A stretch of 64,000 bases of DNA from the NCBI RefSeq assembly GCF_013113735.1, contig NZ_CP053346.1:3548001-3612000 (forward strand), given 5' to 3'. Position 1 is the first letter of the stretch; each line of letters opens with the position of its first letter. The notes under the pieces are model-generated. The model searched no databases, was not told the origin of the DNA, and saw only the letters and a program-made list of their open reading frames with translations. This document shows positions 17,982 through 27,172 of the stretch, piece by piece. The position numbers and the translations under genes are program-made. Source of the stretch: Sphingomonas sp. AP4-R1. GTDB lineage: Bacteria > Pseudomonadota > Alphaproteobacteria > Sphingomonadales > Sphingomonadaceae.

Positions 17982-20900
17982 TCAGTCTTCCTTGGGGCGG
18001 GTGCGGAGCAGCGAGAGCGGCAGCAGCAGGAGCATGAACAAGGTGGCGGAGACGATGCCGCCGACGATGACGCAGGCGAAAGGGCGCTGCGTTTCCGAGC
18101 CGATGCCGGTGGAGAGCGCCGCCGGGAGCAGGCCGAGGCCCGCCATCAGCGCCGTCATCAGGATCGGGCGGAGACGATCGATCGCGCCCTCGATCACGGC
18201 AACCTCGAACGTGTCGCCATTCACGAAGCGGTGCGTGATATGCTCCAGCATCACCACGCCATTCTGCACCGAAATGCCCGCCACGGCGATGAAGCCGACT
18301 GCGGCGGACACGGACATGTGCAGCCCGGCGATGCCGAGCGCGAAGATGCCACCGACCATCGTGAAGGGCACCATGGCGAGGATCAGCACGGCCGAGCGCA
18401 CCGAACGGAACGCGCCGAACAGCAGGATGAAGATGCCGAACAAGGCGATCGGCACGATGACCGCGAGACGCTTCATCGCGCGCTGCTGGTTTTCGAACTG
18501 GCCGCCCCACACCATCCGGTAGCCGGCCGGCAGCTTGACCTGATCGGCGACCGCCTTCTGCGCATCGGTGACGAAGCCGCCCTGATCGCGCCCGTCGACA
18601 TTGGCCTTCACCGCCGCGTTGCGGCCGCCATTCTCGCGGCTGATGCGCGAGGCGCCGACGCGCAGATCGACATGCGCGATCTCGCCCAGCGAGATCGTGC
18701 CACCCGCCGGGAGCGGGATCTGCAAGGCGGCCAGATCGTCGACCGCGCGGCGCTGATCGGGCGCGAAACGCAGCACGATATCGAAGTTGCGATCCGCTTC
18801 GTAGGCCGTGCCGACGACGGCGCCGCCGAAGGCGGTGGCGATGGCGTTGTTGGCATCGGTGGAGTTCAGGCCGTAGCGGGCCATCGCATCGCGATCGAGC
18901 ACGGCGCGGATCTCGGTCTGGCCGCCGGACTTGACCGCATCCACGTCGGCCGCGCCCGGCACGGCGGCGATCACGCGCGCCGTCTTTTCGGACAAGGCTT
19001 CGAGGATCGAGAGATCGGGGCCGAAGATCTTGACCGAAATCTCGCCCTTCACGCCCGACAGGCTTTCCTCGACGCTGTCCTCGATCGCCTGGCTGAAATT
19101 GGTCGGTACGCCCGGAATGGCGGCGATACGCTTGCGCATATCGTCTTCCAGCGCCGCCTTGGTCGGGAATTGCGAACGCCAGTCGCCGCGCGGATTGAGA
19201 TCGATCAGCATCTGCAGGCTGGACGGGCCCTTGGGATCGGTGCCGTCATCCGGGCGGCCGGCTTCGGAGCTGACCTGATGCACTTCGGGATAGGAGAGCA
19301 TGATCGCACGGATGCGCGCCTCGACACGGCGCGTCGTGTCCATCGCCGCCGACGGGGTCAGCTGGATTGTCAGCCAGATATTGCCTTCGTCCAGCTTGGG
19401 CAGGAATTCCGAACCGAGCCTCGGCACATAGGCGGCGGACAGGATCAAGGCGGCGATCGAGATGCCGAAGACCAGCTTTCCGCGCTCACCGGCCTTCATC
19501 ATCACGGCGCGATAGCGATCGCGCAATTTGTCCATCCAGGCGATGTGCTTCTCGGCCATGTCGTAGCGATCGGTGAGGAAGCTCAGCACGGATGGCAGGA
19601 AGGTGAGCGTCAGGACCAGCGCCGCCGCCAGCGCGAACGAGAGCGTGAGCGCCACCGGCGAGAACATCTTTCCTTCCACGCGCTGGAAGGTGAAGATAGG
19701 CACGAAGGCCATGATGATGATGGCCTTGGAGAACAGGATCGGCCGCGCGAGATTGGCGACCGTGTTCCGCAGCACCTGACGCCGCCGGGTCTGATCCGGC
19801 TGGACGCCGTGATGCTTTTCCGCCTCCAGCGACAGCGCCACCATCAGCGCCTCGACCAGCACGACGGCGGAGTCGATGATGATGCCGAAATCGACCGCGC
19901 CCATCGAAATGAGATTGGCGGGCACGCTCACGCCGCTGAGGCCGGCAAAGGCCGCGAGCAGGGCCAGCGGGATGATCGCCGCCACCGCCAGCGCCGCGCG
20001 CCAGTTGCGCAGGAAGATCAGCAGCAGCACCGTGACCAAGGTGGCGCCGACGACGAGATTTTCGGCCACCGTCTCCACGGTGCGATCGAGCAGCTTGGTG
20101 CGCTGATAGGTCGGGCGGATCTGGATCGGCTGGCGGCCGGTGCGCTTGGCGTCCAGCGCGAACTGGGCGTTGAGCTGGTCGACCGTCTCGCGCACGCCCT
20201 TCACGACGACGGAGGCGTTCTGGCGCTTGACCATCGTGACGATGCCTTCGCTGACATCGTTCTCGCGATCGATCGCGACCATGCCGCTACGCTCGGGCGT
20301 GCCGATCACGACATCGCCCAGATCGCGCACGCGGATGGTGGCGCCGTCCTTGGCCTTCACCACGGCATTGCCGACATCGTCGATATTCTTGAACAGGCCG
20401 ATGCCGCGCACGACGACGGCTTCGTCGCCGCGCGGGATCGTGCCGCCGCCGACGTTGGAATTGGCGTTGCCCACGGCCGTCTGGATATCGGACAGCGTGA
20501 CGCCATAGCGCTTCAACGCGTCGGGACGGACGAGGATCTGATATTGCTTGATGCTGCCGCCGAAGCTGGTGACGTCGGCTACGCCCGGCACCATGCGGAG
20601 CGCGGGGCGCACGACGAAATCCTGGATCGCGCGCGCTTCATAGAGCGGCATGTCCTTCGGCTTTTCGAGCACGTAGCGATAGACTTCGCCCACCGCCGTC
20701 GAAAGCGGGGCGAGGCTGGGCACGGTGCCCGCCGGCAGATCCGCGTCGCGCAGCTTTTCCAGCACCTGCGAGCGGGCGAAATAATCGTCCGTGCCGTCGG
20801 CGAAGATCATCGTCACCACGGACAGGCCGGTGATCGAAACCGAGCGGATGTCGGTGACGCCCGGCGTGCCCGCCACGGCGCGCTCGATCGGCAGCGAGAT

Positions 20901-21092
20901 GGCGCGCTCGATCTCCTCGGGAGCCTGGCCCTGCTGCTGCGTGATGACCACGACCTGCACGTCCTGCACGTCGGGGAAGGCCTCGATCGGCAGGGTCGTC
21001 ACCGCGCGGCCGCCGACGATGATCAGAGCGATCACCATCACGATCACGAAGATCCGCTTCTCTACGGCGAAGCGGGCCAGTTTTTCGAGCAT
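17982..21092 (-). CDS. cusA: RND heavy-metal efflux pump, CusA/CzcA family
   Basis: The 1036-residue inner-membrane pump has the standard RND architecture: an N-terminal helix, porter domain, helices 2-6 including GAVDFGIIIDSAVVLVEA, a second porter domain and helices 8-12. The start (MLEKLARFAVEKRIFVIVMV) and the TLPIEAFPDV segment are typical of the CusA/CzcA branch. It exports metal ions such as Cu/Ag or Co/Zn/Cd across both membranes together with the adaptor and outer-membrane factor encoded just upstream on this strand. The metal cannot be told from sequence by eye. No metal sensor is adjacent. Confidence 0.92.
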   Translation of the reverse strand: MLEKLARFAVEKRIFVIVMVIALIIVGGRAVTTLPIEAFPDVQDVQVVVITQQQGQAPEEIERAISLPIERAVAGTPGVTDIRSVSITGLSVVTMIFADGTDDYFARSQVLEKLRDADLPAGTVPSLAPLSTAVGEVYRYVLEKPKDMPLYEARAIQDFVVRPALRMVPGVADVTSFGGSIKQYQILVRPDALKRYGVTLSDIQTAVGNANSNVGGGTIPRGDEAVVVRGIGLFKNIDDVGNAVVKAKDGATIRVRDLGDVVIGTPERSGMVAIDRENDVSEGIVTMVKRQNASVVVKGVRETVDQLNAQFALDAKRTGRQPIQIRPTYQRTKLLDRTVETVAENLVVGATLVTVLLLIFLRNWRAALAVAAIIPLALLAAFAGLSGVSVPANLISMGAVDFGIIIDSAVVLVEALMVALSLEAEKHHGVQPDQTRRRQVLRNTVANLARPILFSKAIIIMAFVPIFTFQRVEGKMFSPVALTLSFALAAALVLTLTFLPSVLSFLTDRYDMAEKHIAWMDKLRDRYRAVMMKAGERGKLVFGISIAALILSAAYVPRLGSEFLPKLDEGNIWLTIQLTPSAAMDTTRRVEARIRAIMLSYPEVHQVSSEAGRPDDGTDPKGPSSLQMLIDLNPRGDWRSQFPTKAALEDDMRKRIAAIPGVPTNFSQAIEDSVEESLSGVKGEISVKIFGPDLSILEALSEKTARVIAAVPGAADVDAVKSGGQTEIRAVLDRDAMARYGLNSTDANNAIATAFGGAVVGTAYEADRNFDIVLRFAPDQRRAVDDLAALQIPLPAGGTISLGEIAHVDLRVGASRISRENGGRNAAVKANVDGRDQGGFVTDAQKAVADQVKLPAGYRMVWGGQFENQQRAMKRLAVIVPIALFGIFILLFGAFRSVRSAVLILAMVPFTMVGGIFALGIAGLHMSVSAAVGFIAVAGISVQNGVVMLEHITHRFVNGDTFEVAVIEGAIDRLRPILMTALMAGLGLLPAALSTGIGSETQRPFACVIVGGIVSATLFMLLLLPLSLLRTRPKED

Positions 21093-21097
21093 GCCGG

Positions 21098-22216
21098 TCA
21101 GTCCCCGGCCAGCTGGGCGTTCAGCAGCAGCGCGCCTTCGCCGACGATCCTGTCGCCATCCTTGATCCCGTCCGTCACATAAGAGGCGCTGTCGCCGCGC
21201 TGGCTCACCTTCACGGGGATGCGGCGGAAGCGGCCGGGTCCTTCGACGCGGAAGAGATAGGTCTGCATGCCCTGCTCGAAGAGCGCGGCATTGGGGACCT
21301 TCACGGCGCGGCGGCCGTCATCGGTGACGAGGCGCGCGCGGGCATACATTTCGGGCTTCAGCGCCATATCCGGATTGGCGACCTCGGCGCGCACCTGCAC
21401 GCGGCGCGTGCCGGGATCGACGGCGAGGCCGATCTGGCTGATCTTCCCCTCGAACCGGCGATCGGGGAAGGCCGGCACGTCGAACTCGATCTTCTCGCCG
21501 ATGCGCGCGCGGGAGATGGAGGTCTCCGGCACGTCGACATAGAGCCACAATTTCTTCGGATCGGTGACGGTGAAGAGCGGGCTCTGGCCGGCGGCGATCT
21601 GCTGGCCGGGATTGATCTGGCGATCGACCACGGCGCCGGTGACGGTGCTGGTCAGCGCCAGCGAATCGCCCGCGCCCTGGCCGAGATTGCCCAGCCGCAG
21701 GCGCGCGCGCTCCAGCTCCGCCGAGGCGGCCGACGCATCCGCCTGCGCGCCTTCCAGATCGCGCCGCGCGATGGCGCCGCCCGAATAGAGCAGGTTCGAG
21801 CGCTGCATCTCGCGCGCCTTGCGATCATTGTCGGCGCGCGCCTTCAGCACGTCCGCGCGCGCCTGGCCGATGTCCGGCGCATCGAGATAAGCGAGCGGCT
21901 GGCCGGCGCGCACGGTCTGGCCGATATCGGCCATGATCCGGGTGACGCGGCCCGCGATCGGCGCGCCGACACGGCTCGTCTCGGATTCGTCCACGCCCAG
22001 ACGCGCGTTCATGTCGTCCGACACGGGCAGGGGGCTCATCGCCGCCGTCACGGTCTGGATCGAATCCAGCTCGGGCGATCCGGCCGCATAGGTGATGAGA
22101 TCGGTCGACTGGGTGGCGGGGGCCGCGGGCGCGTCCGCTTTCTTGCCGCAGCCCGCCAGTGCGGCGAGCAACGTCAGCGAGACCAGGCCCGTGCAGGAAA
22201 TCAGCCTGCTTCTCAT
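21098..22216 (-). CDS. cusB: RND periplasmic adaptor, CusB/CzcB-like lipoprotein
   Basis: The 372-residue adaptor has a lipoprotein signal with lipobox LAGC, a barrel-sandwich domain (GRVTRIMADIGQTVRAGQPL), a helical hairpin (about residues 120-180, rich in Ala, Arg and Glu), a beta-barrel and a membrane-proximal domain. The ATG at 22216 follows the outer-membrane factor stop by two bases; a TTG at 22222 would overlap it. The stop is five bases before cusA. The order outer-membrane factor, adaptor, pump is that of a standard efflux operon. Confidence 0.9.
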   Translation of the reverse strand: MRSRLISCTGLVSLTLLAALAGCGKKADAPAAPATQSTDLITYAAGSPELDSIQTVTAAMSPLPVSDDMNARLGVDESETSRVGAPIAGRVTRIMADIGQTVRAGQPLAYLDAPDIGQARADVLKARADNDRKAREMQRSNLLYSGGAIARRDLEGAQADASAASAELERARLRLGNLGQGAGDSLALTSTVTGAVVDRQINPGQQIAAGQSPLFTVTDPKKLWLYVDVPETSISRARIGEKIEFDVPAFPDRRFEGKISQIGLAVDPGTRRVQVRAEVANPDMALKPEMYARARLVTDDGRRAVKVPNAALFEQGMQTYLFRVEGPGRFRRIPVKVSQRGDSASYVTDGIKDGDRIVGEGALLLNAQLAGD

Positions 22217-22218
22217 CG

Positions 22219-23514
22219 TCAATCGTCTCCGCTCGTTTCGGCGGCCCGCACGCGGGCGATCGCGCGGGCCTCATCGCTATGGGCGTCGATCGCCCCCAGT
22301 TCGGTGGTTCTGAGCGCGCGCCGCGCATCCAGCAGCTGGAGCAGCGAGGTGGCGCCGTTGGTATAGGCGAATTCGGCGACATCGGCCGCACGGTGCGCGG
22401 CGGGCAGCTCCGACTGATCGAACAGCTGGCGCCGGCGGATCGCCTCCTCCAGCGCGCGGCGCGCGATCACGATTTCGGCGGTAGCGGTGGCGAGCGCCTT
22501 GCGCGCATCGGCCTCGGCCTGGACCAAAGCGGTGCCGGCGGCATCCACTTCGCCGCTATAGCGATTGCGGACCGGGATCGGCACGGAGATGCCGACGCCC
22601 ATGCTGCTGCCGACGCCGAGATCGCCGGCGGCCCGCTCATATTGCGCGCCGACCGTCACGTCCGAATAGCGCAGCGCGTGCGCGCCATCGAGATTCTTGC
22701 GCGCCGCCTCGATCTGGGCCTGCGCGCTCAGCACGTCCGGGCGGCGCAGGGCGACGGCGTCGGCGGGCTCGGTGCTGACCTGGGTGGAGGAGGGCCAGTC
22801 GCCGGTGGTGGAGAGCAGCGGCGCCTGCGCCTCGCGCCCGATCAGCCCGGCGAGCGCGAGCTGGCTTTCGCGCCAGTCGGTCACGGCCTGCTGGGCATCG
22901 GTCTGGGCGTGGATCGCCTCCACCTTCTGGCGGGCGAGATCGCCCTGCGACAGGCCGCCCGCATGCTCCTGCTTGCCGGCGATCTTCGCGCTGTCCGTAT
23001 AGGCATTGGCGATGGCGGTGAGCAGCTCGACCTTCGCCTCGGCCGCCTTCAGATCGAAATAGGCGCCGGTGACGGCCTGGCGCATCTGACGGCGGGCGTC
23101 GGCGAAATCATCCTCGGCCGATTGCACCATCGCGCGGGCGGCGCCGGTGCGTGCGCGCCTTTTGCCGCCGCGCTCCAGCGGCACGTCGATTCGCGCGACC
23201 GTGTCCGCCACCTGCCCGTAAGGGAGATTGCCGATCCGGTTCGGGCGGACCTGCACCGCATTCACGCTGAAGACGGGATTCGGCGCGGTATCGGCGCTGC
23301 GTAGATTGGCCTGCGCGGTCTTCACCGCCAGCCGCGCCGTCAGCACGTCGATATTGGCGCTTTCGGCGGCCTCGATCGCGGACGGAAGCGTGAGCGGCAT
23401 GAGCCCCTCCTGCGGGGGCGCGGCATGAGCCGTTCCCGCACCGATCACCGCGGCGAGAATTCCGATCCACATACGCCGCGCTACGGAATTCAAATCCGCG
23501 CCTTCTGAAGACAT
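22219..23514 (-). CDS. cusC: TolC-family outer-membrane efflux protein, CusC/CzcC-like
   Basis: The 431-residue protein shows the two TolC repeats: AIEAAESANIDVLTARLAVK near the N-terminus and a second at about residue 220 (ALRRPDVLSAQAQIEAARKN), both with long amphipathic helices. A hydrophobic signal (MWIGILAAVIGAGTAHA) begins 14 residues after the chosen ATG, so the ATG at 23472 could be the true start; neither has a strong Shine-Dalgarno. It is the first gene of the efflux operon and forms the outer-membrane channel. Confidence 0.87.
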   Translation of the reverse strand: MSSEGADLNSVARRMWIGILAAVIGAGTAHAAPPQEGLMPLTLPSAIEAAESANIDVLTARLAVKTAQANLRSADTAPNPVFSVNAVQVRPNRIGNLPYGQVADTVARIDVPLERGGKRRARTGAARAMVQSAEDDFADARRQMRQAVTGAYFDLKAAEAKVELLTAIANAYTDSAKIAGKQEHAGGLSQGDLARQKVEAIHAQTDAQQAVTDWRESQLALAGLIGREAQAPLLSTTGDWPSSTQVSTEPADAVALRRPDVLSAQAQIEAARKNLDGAHALRYSDVTVGAQYERAAGDLGVGSSMGVGISVPIPVRNRYSGEVDAAGTALVQAEADARKALATATAEIVIARRALEEAIRRRQLFDQSELPAAHRAADVAEFAYTNGATSLLQLLDARRALRTTELGAIDAHSDEARAIARVRAAETSGDD

Positions 23515-23729
23515 CAATGGCCCGACTTCGTGCCAGAGTGAAGATAGCCGATGCGTAACCGAAAGCGCTGCAAGTTCAAGCTCCCCGAAACCCGTTGGCG
23601 ATGCGATCAGGAGAGCCTGTCTGACAAGGGCCTCGGCGCGCTAGCGGAGCGTTTACAACGTCTCATGAACGATATTGCAACACCGGAAAGCCGTGGAATA
23701 TTCGACGATTTTCGCGGTTTTACGATGTT
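23515..23729. other. Gene-free, less GC-rich stretch upstream of the efflux operon
   Basis: No gene is seen. This should hold the promoter of the minus-strand efflux operon. An 8-base direct repeat GTTTTACG occurs at 23717-23724 and 23727-23734, the second copy running into the 3' end of the RNase H-like gene. No clear metal-regulator operator could be recognised. Confidence 0.4.
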
Positions 23730-24116
23730 TTACGGCATGCCCCGGCGCGCAAGGGCGATGCCGGCGAGGTTTCGGGATCGGGGCACCTGCCGCATCCGCA
23801 GACGCGGGATGCGGGGCGCGAGCGACCGGAATTTTTCGAGATAGGGCTGCAGGTGCGGGCTGCGGCAGGGCCAGCGTCCGGAGGCCTGCTCGATCACCAA
23901 AGTGGAATCGCCGATCAGCAAAGCGTCGGTCGCGCCGGCCGCGATCGCCAGCTCCAGCGCGTGGAGCAAAGCGAGCCACTCGGCCTCATTATTGTCGCCC
24001 GATCCCAGATCGTCCCGGAAGAAAGCCTGGCCGCGCAGGACGGCGGCGATCTCCATCGGGCCGGGATTCGGGCGGCAGCCGCCATCGAAAAAGAGGGTCG
24101 TCCGGTCGCGCCGCAT
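23730..24116 (-). CDS. RNase H-fold protein (ribonuclease HI-like)
   Basis: The 128-residue protein shows the N-terminal strand with the first catalytic Asp (FFDGGCRPNPGP), the Glu in NNEAEWLAL and the Asp in IGDSTLV, as in ribonuclease HI and reverse-transcriptase-like domains. The C-terminal VPRSRNLAG lacks the usual fourth acidic residue (NxxAD), so activity on RNA/DNA hybrids may be altered. The ATG at 24116 lies four residues before the first strand; an in-frame GTG at 24176 would add 20 residues. It stands alone on the minus strand. Confidence 0.7.
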   Translation of the reverse strand: MRRDRTTLFFDGGCRPNPGPMEIAAVLRGQAFFRDDLGSGDNNEAEWLALLHALELAIAAGATDALLIGDSTLVIEQASGRWPCRSPHLQPYLEKFRSLAPRIPRLRMRQVPRSRNLAGIALARRGMP

Positions 24117-24245
24117 CGGGCGATCATCGGCGTTTCGTGCGTTGGGGTAAACGGGAAGGGCGCGTCGGGGTGTCACTCTCGGCCCGATGAGGGTAGGGGC
24201 AACGCCGGGCGGCCATTGGGGGCGCCTGAGTCCATAGGGAACGGA

Positions 24246-24587
24246 ATGGCTTTCAAGGTACCAGATTTCAACGAACGGACGGCGGCAGCGGCGGCGGCCA
24301 AGCAGCGCGCGCTGGACAAGTTGCGCGCCAAGCCGGCGCTGGATCCCGCCGTCGTCGCCGAGCGGCAGGCGGCGCGCGAAGCGCGCGAGGCGGCCGAGGC
24401 GGAGAAGCGCGCGGCGCGGCAGGCCGAGCTTGCAGCCGCCAAGGCGGCGAAGGCGGAAGCCAAGGCGGCCCGGGCTGCGGCCGAGCTGGAGCAGAAGCAG
24501 GCCTCGATCAAGCCGCAGAAGACCGCGGAAGAGCTGAAGGCGGCGCGGGATGCGCGTTATGCGGCGCGCAAGGCCCGCAAGAAGTGA
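24246..24587 (+). CDS. DUF6481 family protein, charged and coiled-coil-like
   Basis: The 113-residue protein is rich in Ala, Lys, Arg and Glu and should form one long helix. It begins MAFKVPDFNERTAAAAAAK and ends in a basic tail (AARKARKK), which matches the DUF6481 family I know from sphingomonads. No function is known. The ATG has AGGGAACGGA upstream. Its stop overlaps the GTG of the methyltransferase-like gene (GTGA), implying translational coupling. Confidence 0.75.
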   Translation: MAFKVPDFNERTAAAAAAKQRALDKLRAKPALDPAVVAERQAAREAREAAEAEKRAARQAELAAAKAAKAEAKAARAAAELEQKQASIKPQKTAEELKAARDARYAARKARKK

Positions 24588-25249
24588 TCCCCCGCGAGGT
24601 GATCGCGGTCGCGGACGTGCCGGGCGGTCCGCCGCTCCGGCTCGTCCGCCACGGCGGCGATCACATCATCATGCTCGAACGCAACGAGCTGATGAGCACG
24701 CGCAAGAGCGGATCCGAAAAGGCGCTGGCGACGATGACGTGCGAGCGTCTCGGCCAGCGCAAGGCGCCGCATCTGCTGATCGGCGGCTACGGCATGGGCT
24801 TCACCCTGCGCGCGGCGCTGGGCGAGCTGGGCGCGGATGCGCGGATCACGGTGGCCGAACTGGTGCCGGACATCCTCGACTGGGCGCGCGGGCCGATGGA
24901 GGCGCTCACCGACGGCTGCCTCGACGATCGGCGCGTGGAGGTCCGCATCGGCGATGTCGGCGCGGCGATGGAGGCGGGCCGCTATGACGCGATCCTGCTC
25001 GACGTCGACAATGGCCCGGACGGGCTGACGCGCCCGGCCAATGACGCGCTCTATTCGATGGCGGGCCTCGCGCGGGCGAAGCGCGCGCTGCGGCCGGGTG
25101 GAATCCTCGCCGTCTGGTCCGCCGGACCCGATCCGACGTTCACGCGGCGGCTGGGGGCGGCGGGCTTCGCGGTCGATGAGGTGAAGCTGCGCGCCCGCGA
25201 GAACGGCAAGGGCCCGATCCACGTGATCTGGTTCGCCAGCCTCAGATAA
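24584..25249 (+). CDS. Spermidine-synthase-like SAM-dependent methyltransferase fold
   Basis: The 221-residue protein has a Rossmann fold with the glycine-rich loop LLIGGYGMGFTLRAAL, an acidic residue at VAELVPDI, and DAILLDVDNGPDG, as in the spermidine synthase / SAM methyltransferase superfamily. It lacks the N-terminal beta domain of true spermidine synthases, so the reaction is unknown. The GTG start overlaps the preceding stop. Its 3' end overlaps that of the convergent zinc-finger gene by 8 bases. Confidence 0.8.
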   Translation: MIPREVIAVADVPGGPPLRLVRHGGDHIIMLERNELMSTRKSGSEKALATMTCERLGQRKAPHLLIGGYGMGFTLRAALGELGADARITVAELVPDILDWARGPMEALTDGCLDDRRVEVRIGDVGAAMEAGRYDAILLDVDNGPDGLTRPANDALYSMAGLARAKRALRPGGILAVWSAGPDPTFTRRLGAAGFAVDEVKLRARENGKGPIHVIWFASLR

Positions 25250-25544
25250 ACCTCGGGATCGGCCCGATCTGGGGCGTCTGGTCGGGCAGGTCGACGAAAT
25301 CCTCGTCGACGAAGCACCAGCCCCAGCCTTCGGGCGGATCATAGCCCTCAATGATCGGATGGCCTGTCGCGTGGAAATGCGCGGTGCCATGCTTGCCGGG
25401 CGACTGATCGCAGCAGCCGACATGGCCGCAGACCCGGCACAGCCGCAGATGCACCCACCAGCCGCCCGTCTTCAGGCATTCCTCGCACCCCTTGGTGGCG
25501 GGGGTGACATCCCGGACGCTGGCGGAATGGCTGCATTGGGACAT
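25242..25544 (-). CDS. UBP-type zinc-finger protein
   Basis: The 100-residue protein is almost entirely a UBP-type zinc finger: CEECLKTGGWWVHLRLCRVC, then CGHVGCCDQSPGKHGTAHF and a late His in TGHPII supply the Cys/His ligands. Such small bacterial proteins are widespread, but their role is not established; in eukaryotes the fold binds the ubiquitin C-terminus. It is convergent with, and overlaps, the methyltransferase-like gene. Confidence 0.85.
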   Translation of the reverse strand: MSQCSHSASVRDVTPATKGCEECLKTGGWWVHLRLCRVCGHVGCCDQSPGKHGTAHFHATGHPIIEGYDPPEGWGWCFVDEDFVDLPDQTPQIGPIPRFI

Positions 25545-25607
25545 GGAGGCTCCTGGATCCGGGGACTTTAGAAAGTCAGCCGGACTTCACGGTGAATGCA
25601 AGAGGTG

Positions 25608-25670
25608 CTGTTCTTCCTTTCGCGCGAGGTCGAAGGAAGGACGGTGCTTCGACAAGCTCAGCATGAGAGG
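25608..25670. repeat. Dispersed palindromic element, family A (shortened)
   Basis: The right arm GTGCTTCGACAAGCTCAGCA is clear; the left arm is eroded, leaving an inner hairpin (TTCTTCCTTTCG with CGAAGGAAGGA). It lies in the 208-base gap before the MATE gene. Confidence 0.65.
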
Positions 25671-25752
25671 GTGGAGGGAGATTCTGAACCCCGCTCCTGC
25701 GTCGGCTGCGATGAGTGGTGGATCGCGGCCTGTTTCCTGTAAGGGCTACGGC

Positions 25753-27165
25753 ATGGATATCGCCGTCACGCCGCCGCTCGTCGCAGCCCCGCCCGTCTCG
25801 GCGCGGGCGGAAGCGGGCGCGCTCGCGCGGCTGGCCGGGCCGCTCGTCGGCGCGAATCTGCTGCAGATGGCGATCGCGGCGGTGGACGTGGTGTTCGCCG
25901 CGCGCCTCGGCCCGCGCGATCTGGCCGCCGCCACGCTTGGCAGCTATTTCTTCAATATCCTGAGCTACGCACTGATCGCGCTGGCCGCCGCCGCCGCGCC
26001 GCTGATCGCGGCCGAACTGGGCCGCCGCGCCCATGCCGTGCGCGAAGTACGCCGCAGCTTCCGCATGGCGATGTGGGCGGGCTTGCTCTGCGCGATCCCG
26101 GTGATGCTGCTGCTCTCGCAGGGCGAGGCGCTGTTCCTGCTGGCGGGGCAGGATCCGATCGTGGCCGAGCGCGCGGGCGGCTTCCTCTCGGTGCTGCTGT
26201 GGGGGATGCCGCTGGCGGTGGCGGCGGGCGTGATGCGCTCCGGCTCCGCCGCGCTGGGGCGGCCGGGCTGGACCTTCCTCGTCACCGGGCTGGCGCTGGT
26301 GCTGGACGTGGTGGGCAACTGGGCCTTCATCTTCGGCCATCTCGGATCGCCCGCCATGGGCCTGAAGGGATCGGCGCTCGCCAACGTGCTGGCCTATGCG
26401 GCGATGGCGCTGTGCTTCGGGCTCATCCTGCTCTTCGATCGCAAGCTGCGGCGCTATCGCCTGTTCGGCCTGTGGTGGCAGTTCGACATGGTCCGCGCGC
26501 GGGACATCCTGCGGCTCGGCCTGCCCATTTCGGTGACCTGGGTGTTCGAGGCGGGGCTGTTCACGGGCGCCGCGCTGCTGATGGGGCTGATCGGGGTAGC
26601 CGAGGTGGCGGCGCATGCGATCGCGCTGAACATCGCCGCCGTCGCCTTCCAGATCCCGTTCGGCATCGCGCAGGCCGCGACGATCCGCGTCGGCCTCGCC
26701 TTTGGGGCGGGGGACCGGCCGTGGGTGGCGCGCGCGGGCAATGTCGCGCTGACGGCGGGGATCGGCGTGATGGGGGTGACGGCCTTCATCATGTGGGCCG
26801 TGCCGGACGTGCTGATCTCCGCTTACCTCGATCCGGCCGTGCCGGCGGACGCGGCGGTGGCGGCGCTGGCGAAGCGCTTCCTGGCGGTGGCGGCCGTGTT
26901 CCAGCTGGTGGACGGCGCGCAGGCGGTGGCGGCGGGCGTGCTGCGCGGGCTGCAGGATACGCGCGTGCCGATGGTCATCGCGCTGGCGGGCTATTGGGTG
27001 CTCGGTTTCGGCAGTTCGGTGATGCTCGGCTTCTTCACGCCGATGGCGGGCGTGGGCATCTGGTGGGGGCTGGCGATCGGCCTCGCGGTGGTGGCGGTGC
27101 TGCTGGTGGGGCGCTGGCGGGCGCGGGCGCGGCTCGGGCTGCTGCCGGCTTTGTCGCAAGCATGA
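25753..27165 (+). CDS. MATE-family multidrug/cation efflux transporter
   Basis: The 470-residue membrane protein has the two-fold 12-helix pattern of MATE exporters; the N-terminal segment [20 protein letters not shown] and the later [16 protein letters not shown] correspond to the starts of the two halves. The ATG at 25753 follows AAGGG and gives a standard N-terminus. It exports organic cations with Na+ or H+ antiport. Seven bases separate it from glutaminase, so the two may be co-transcribed, although no functional link is evident. Confidence 0.9.
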   Translation: MDIAVTPPLVAAPPVSARAEAGALARLAGPLVGANLLQMAIAAVDVVFAARLGPRDLAAATLGSYFFNILSYALIALAAAAAPLIAAELGRRAHAVREVRRSFRMAMWAGLLCAIPVMLLLSQGEALFLLAGQDPIVAERAGGFLSVLLWGMPLAVAAGVMRSGSAALGRPGWTFLVTGLALVLDVVGNWAFIFGHLGSPAMGLKGSALANVLAYAAMALCFGLILLFDRKLRRYRLFGLWWQFDMVRARDILRLGLPISVTWVFEAGLFTGAALLMGLIGVAEVAAHAIALNIAAVAFQIPFGIAQAATIRVGLAFGAGDRPWVARAGNVALTAGIGVMGVTAFIMWAVPDVLISAYLDPAVPADAAVAALAKRFLAVAAVFQLVDGAQAVAAGVLRGLQDTRVPMVIALAGYWVLGFGSSVMLGFFTPMAGVGIWWGLAIGLAVVAVLLVGRWRARARLGLLPALSQA

Positions 27166-27172
27166 GGGCCGC

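Noticed and set aside
17940..21182. Very long open frame on the plus strand opposite the cusA gene
   Set aside because: It is rich in His, Asp, Arg and Gln without domain motifs and is the antisense of a clear RND pump; GC-rich codon use leaves such frames open by chance.
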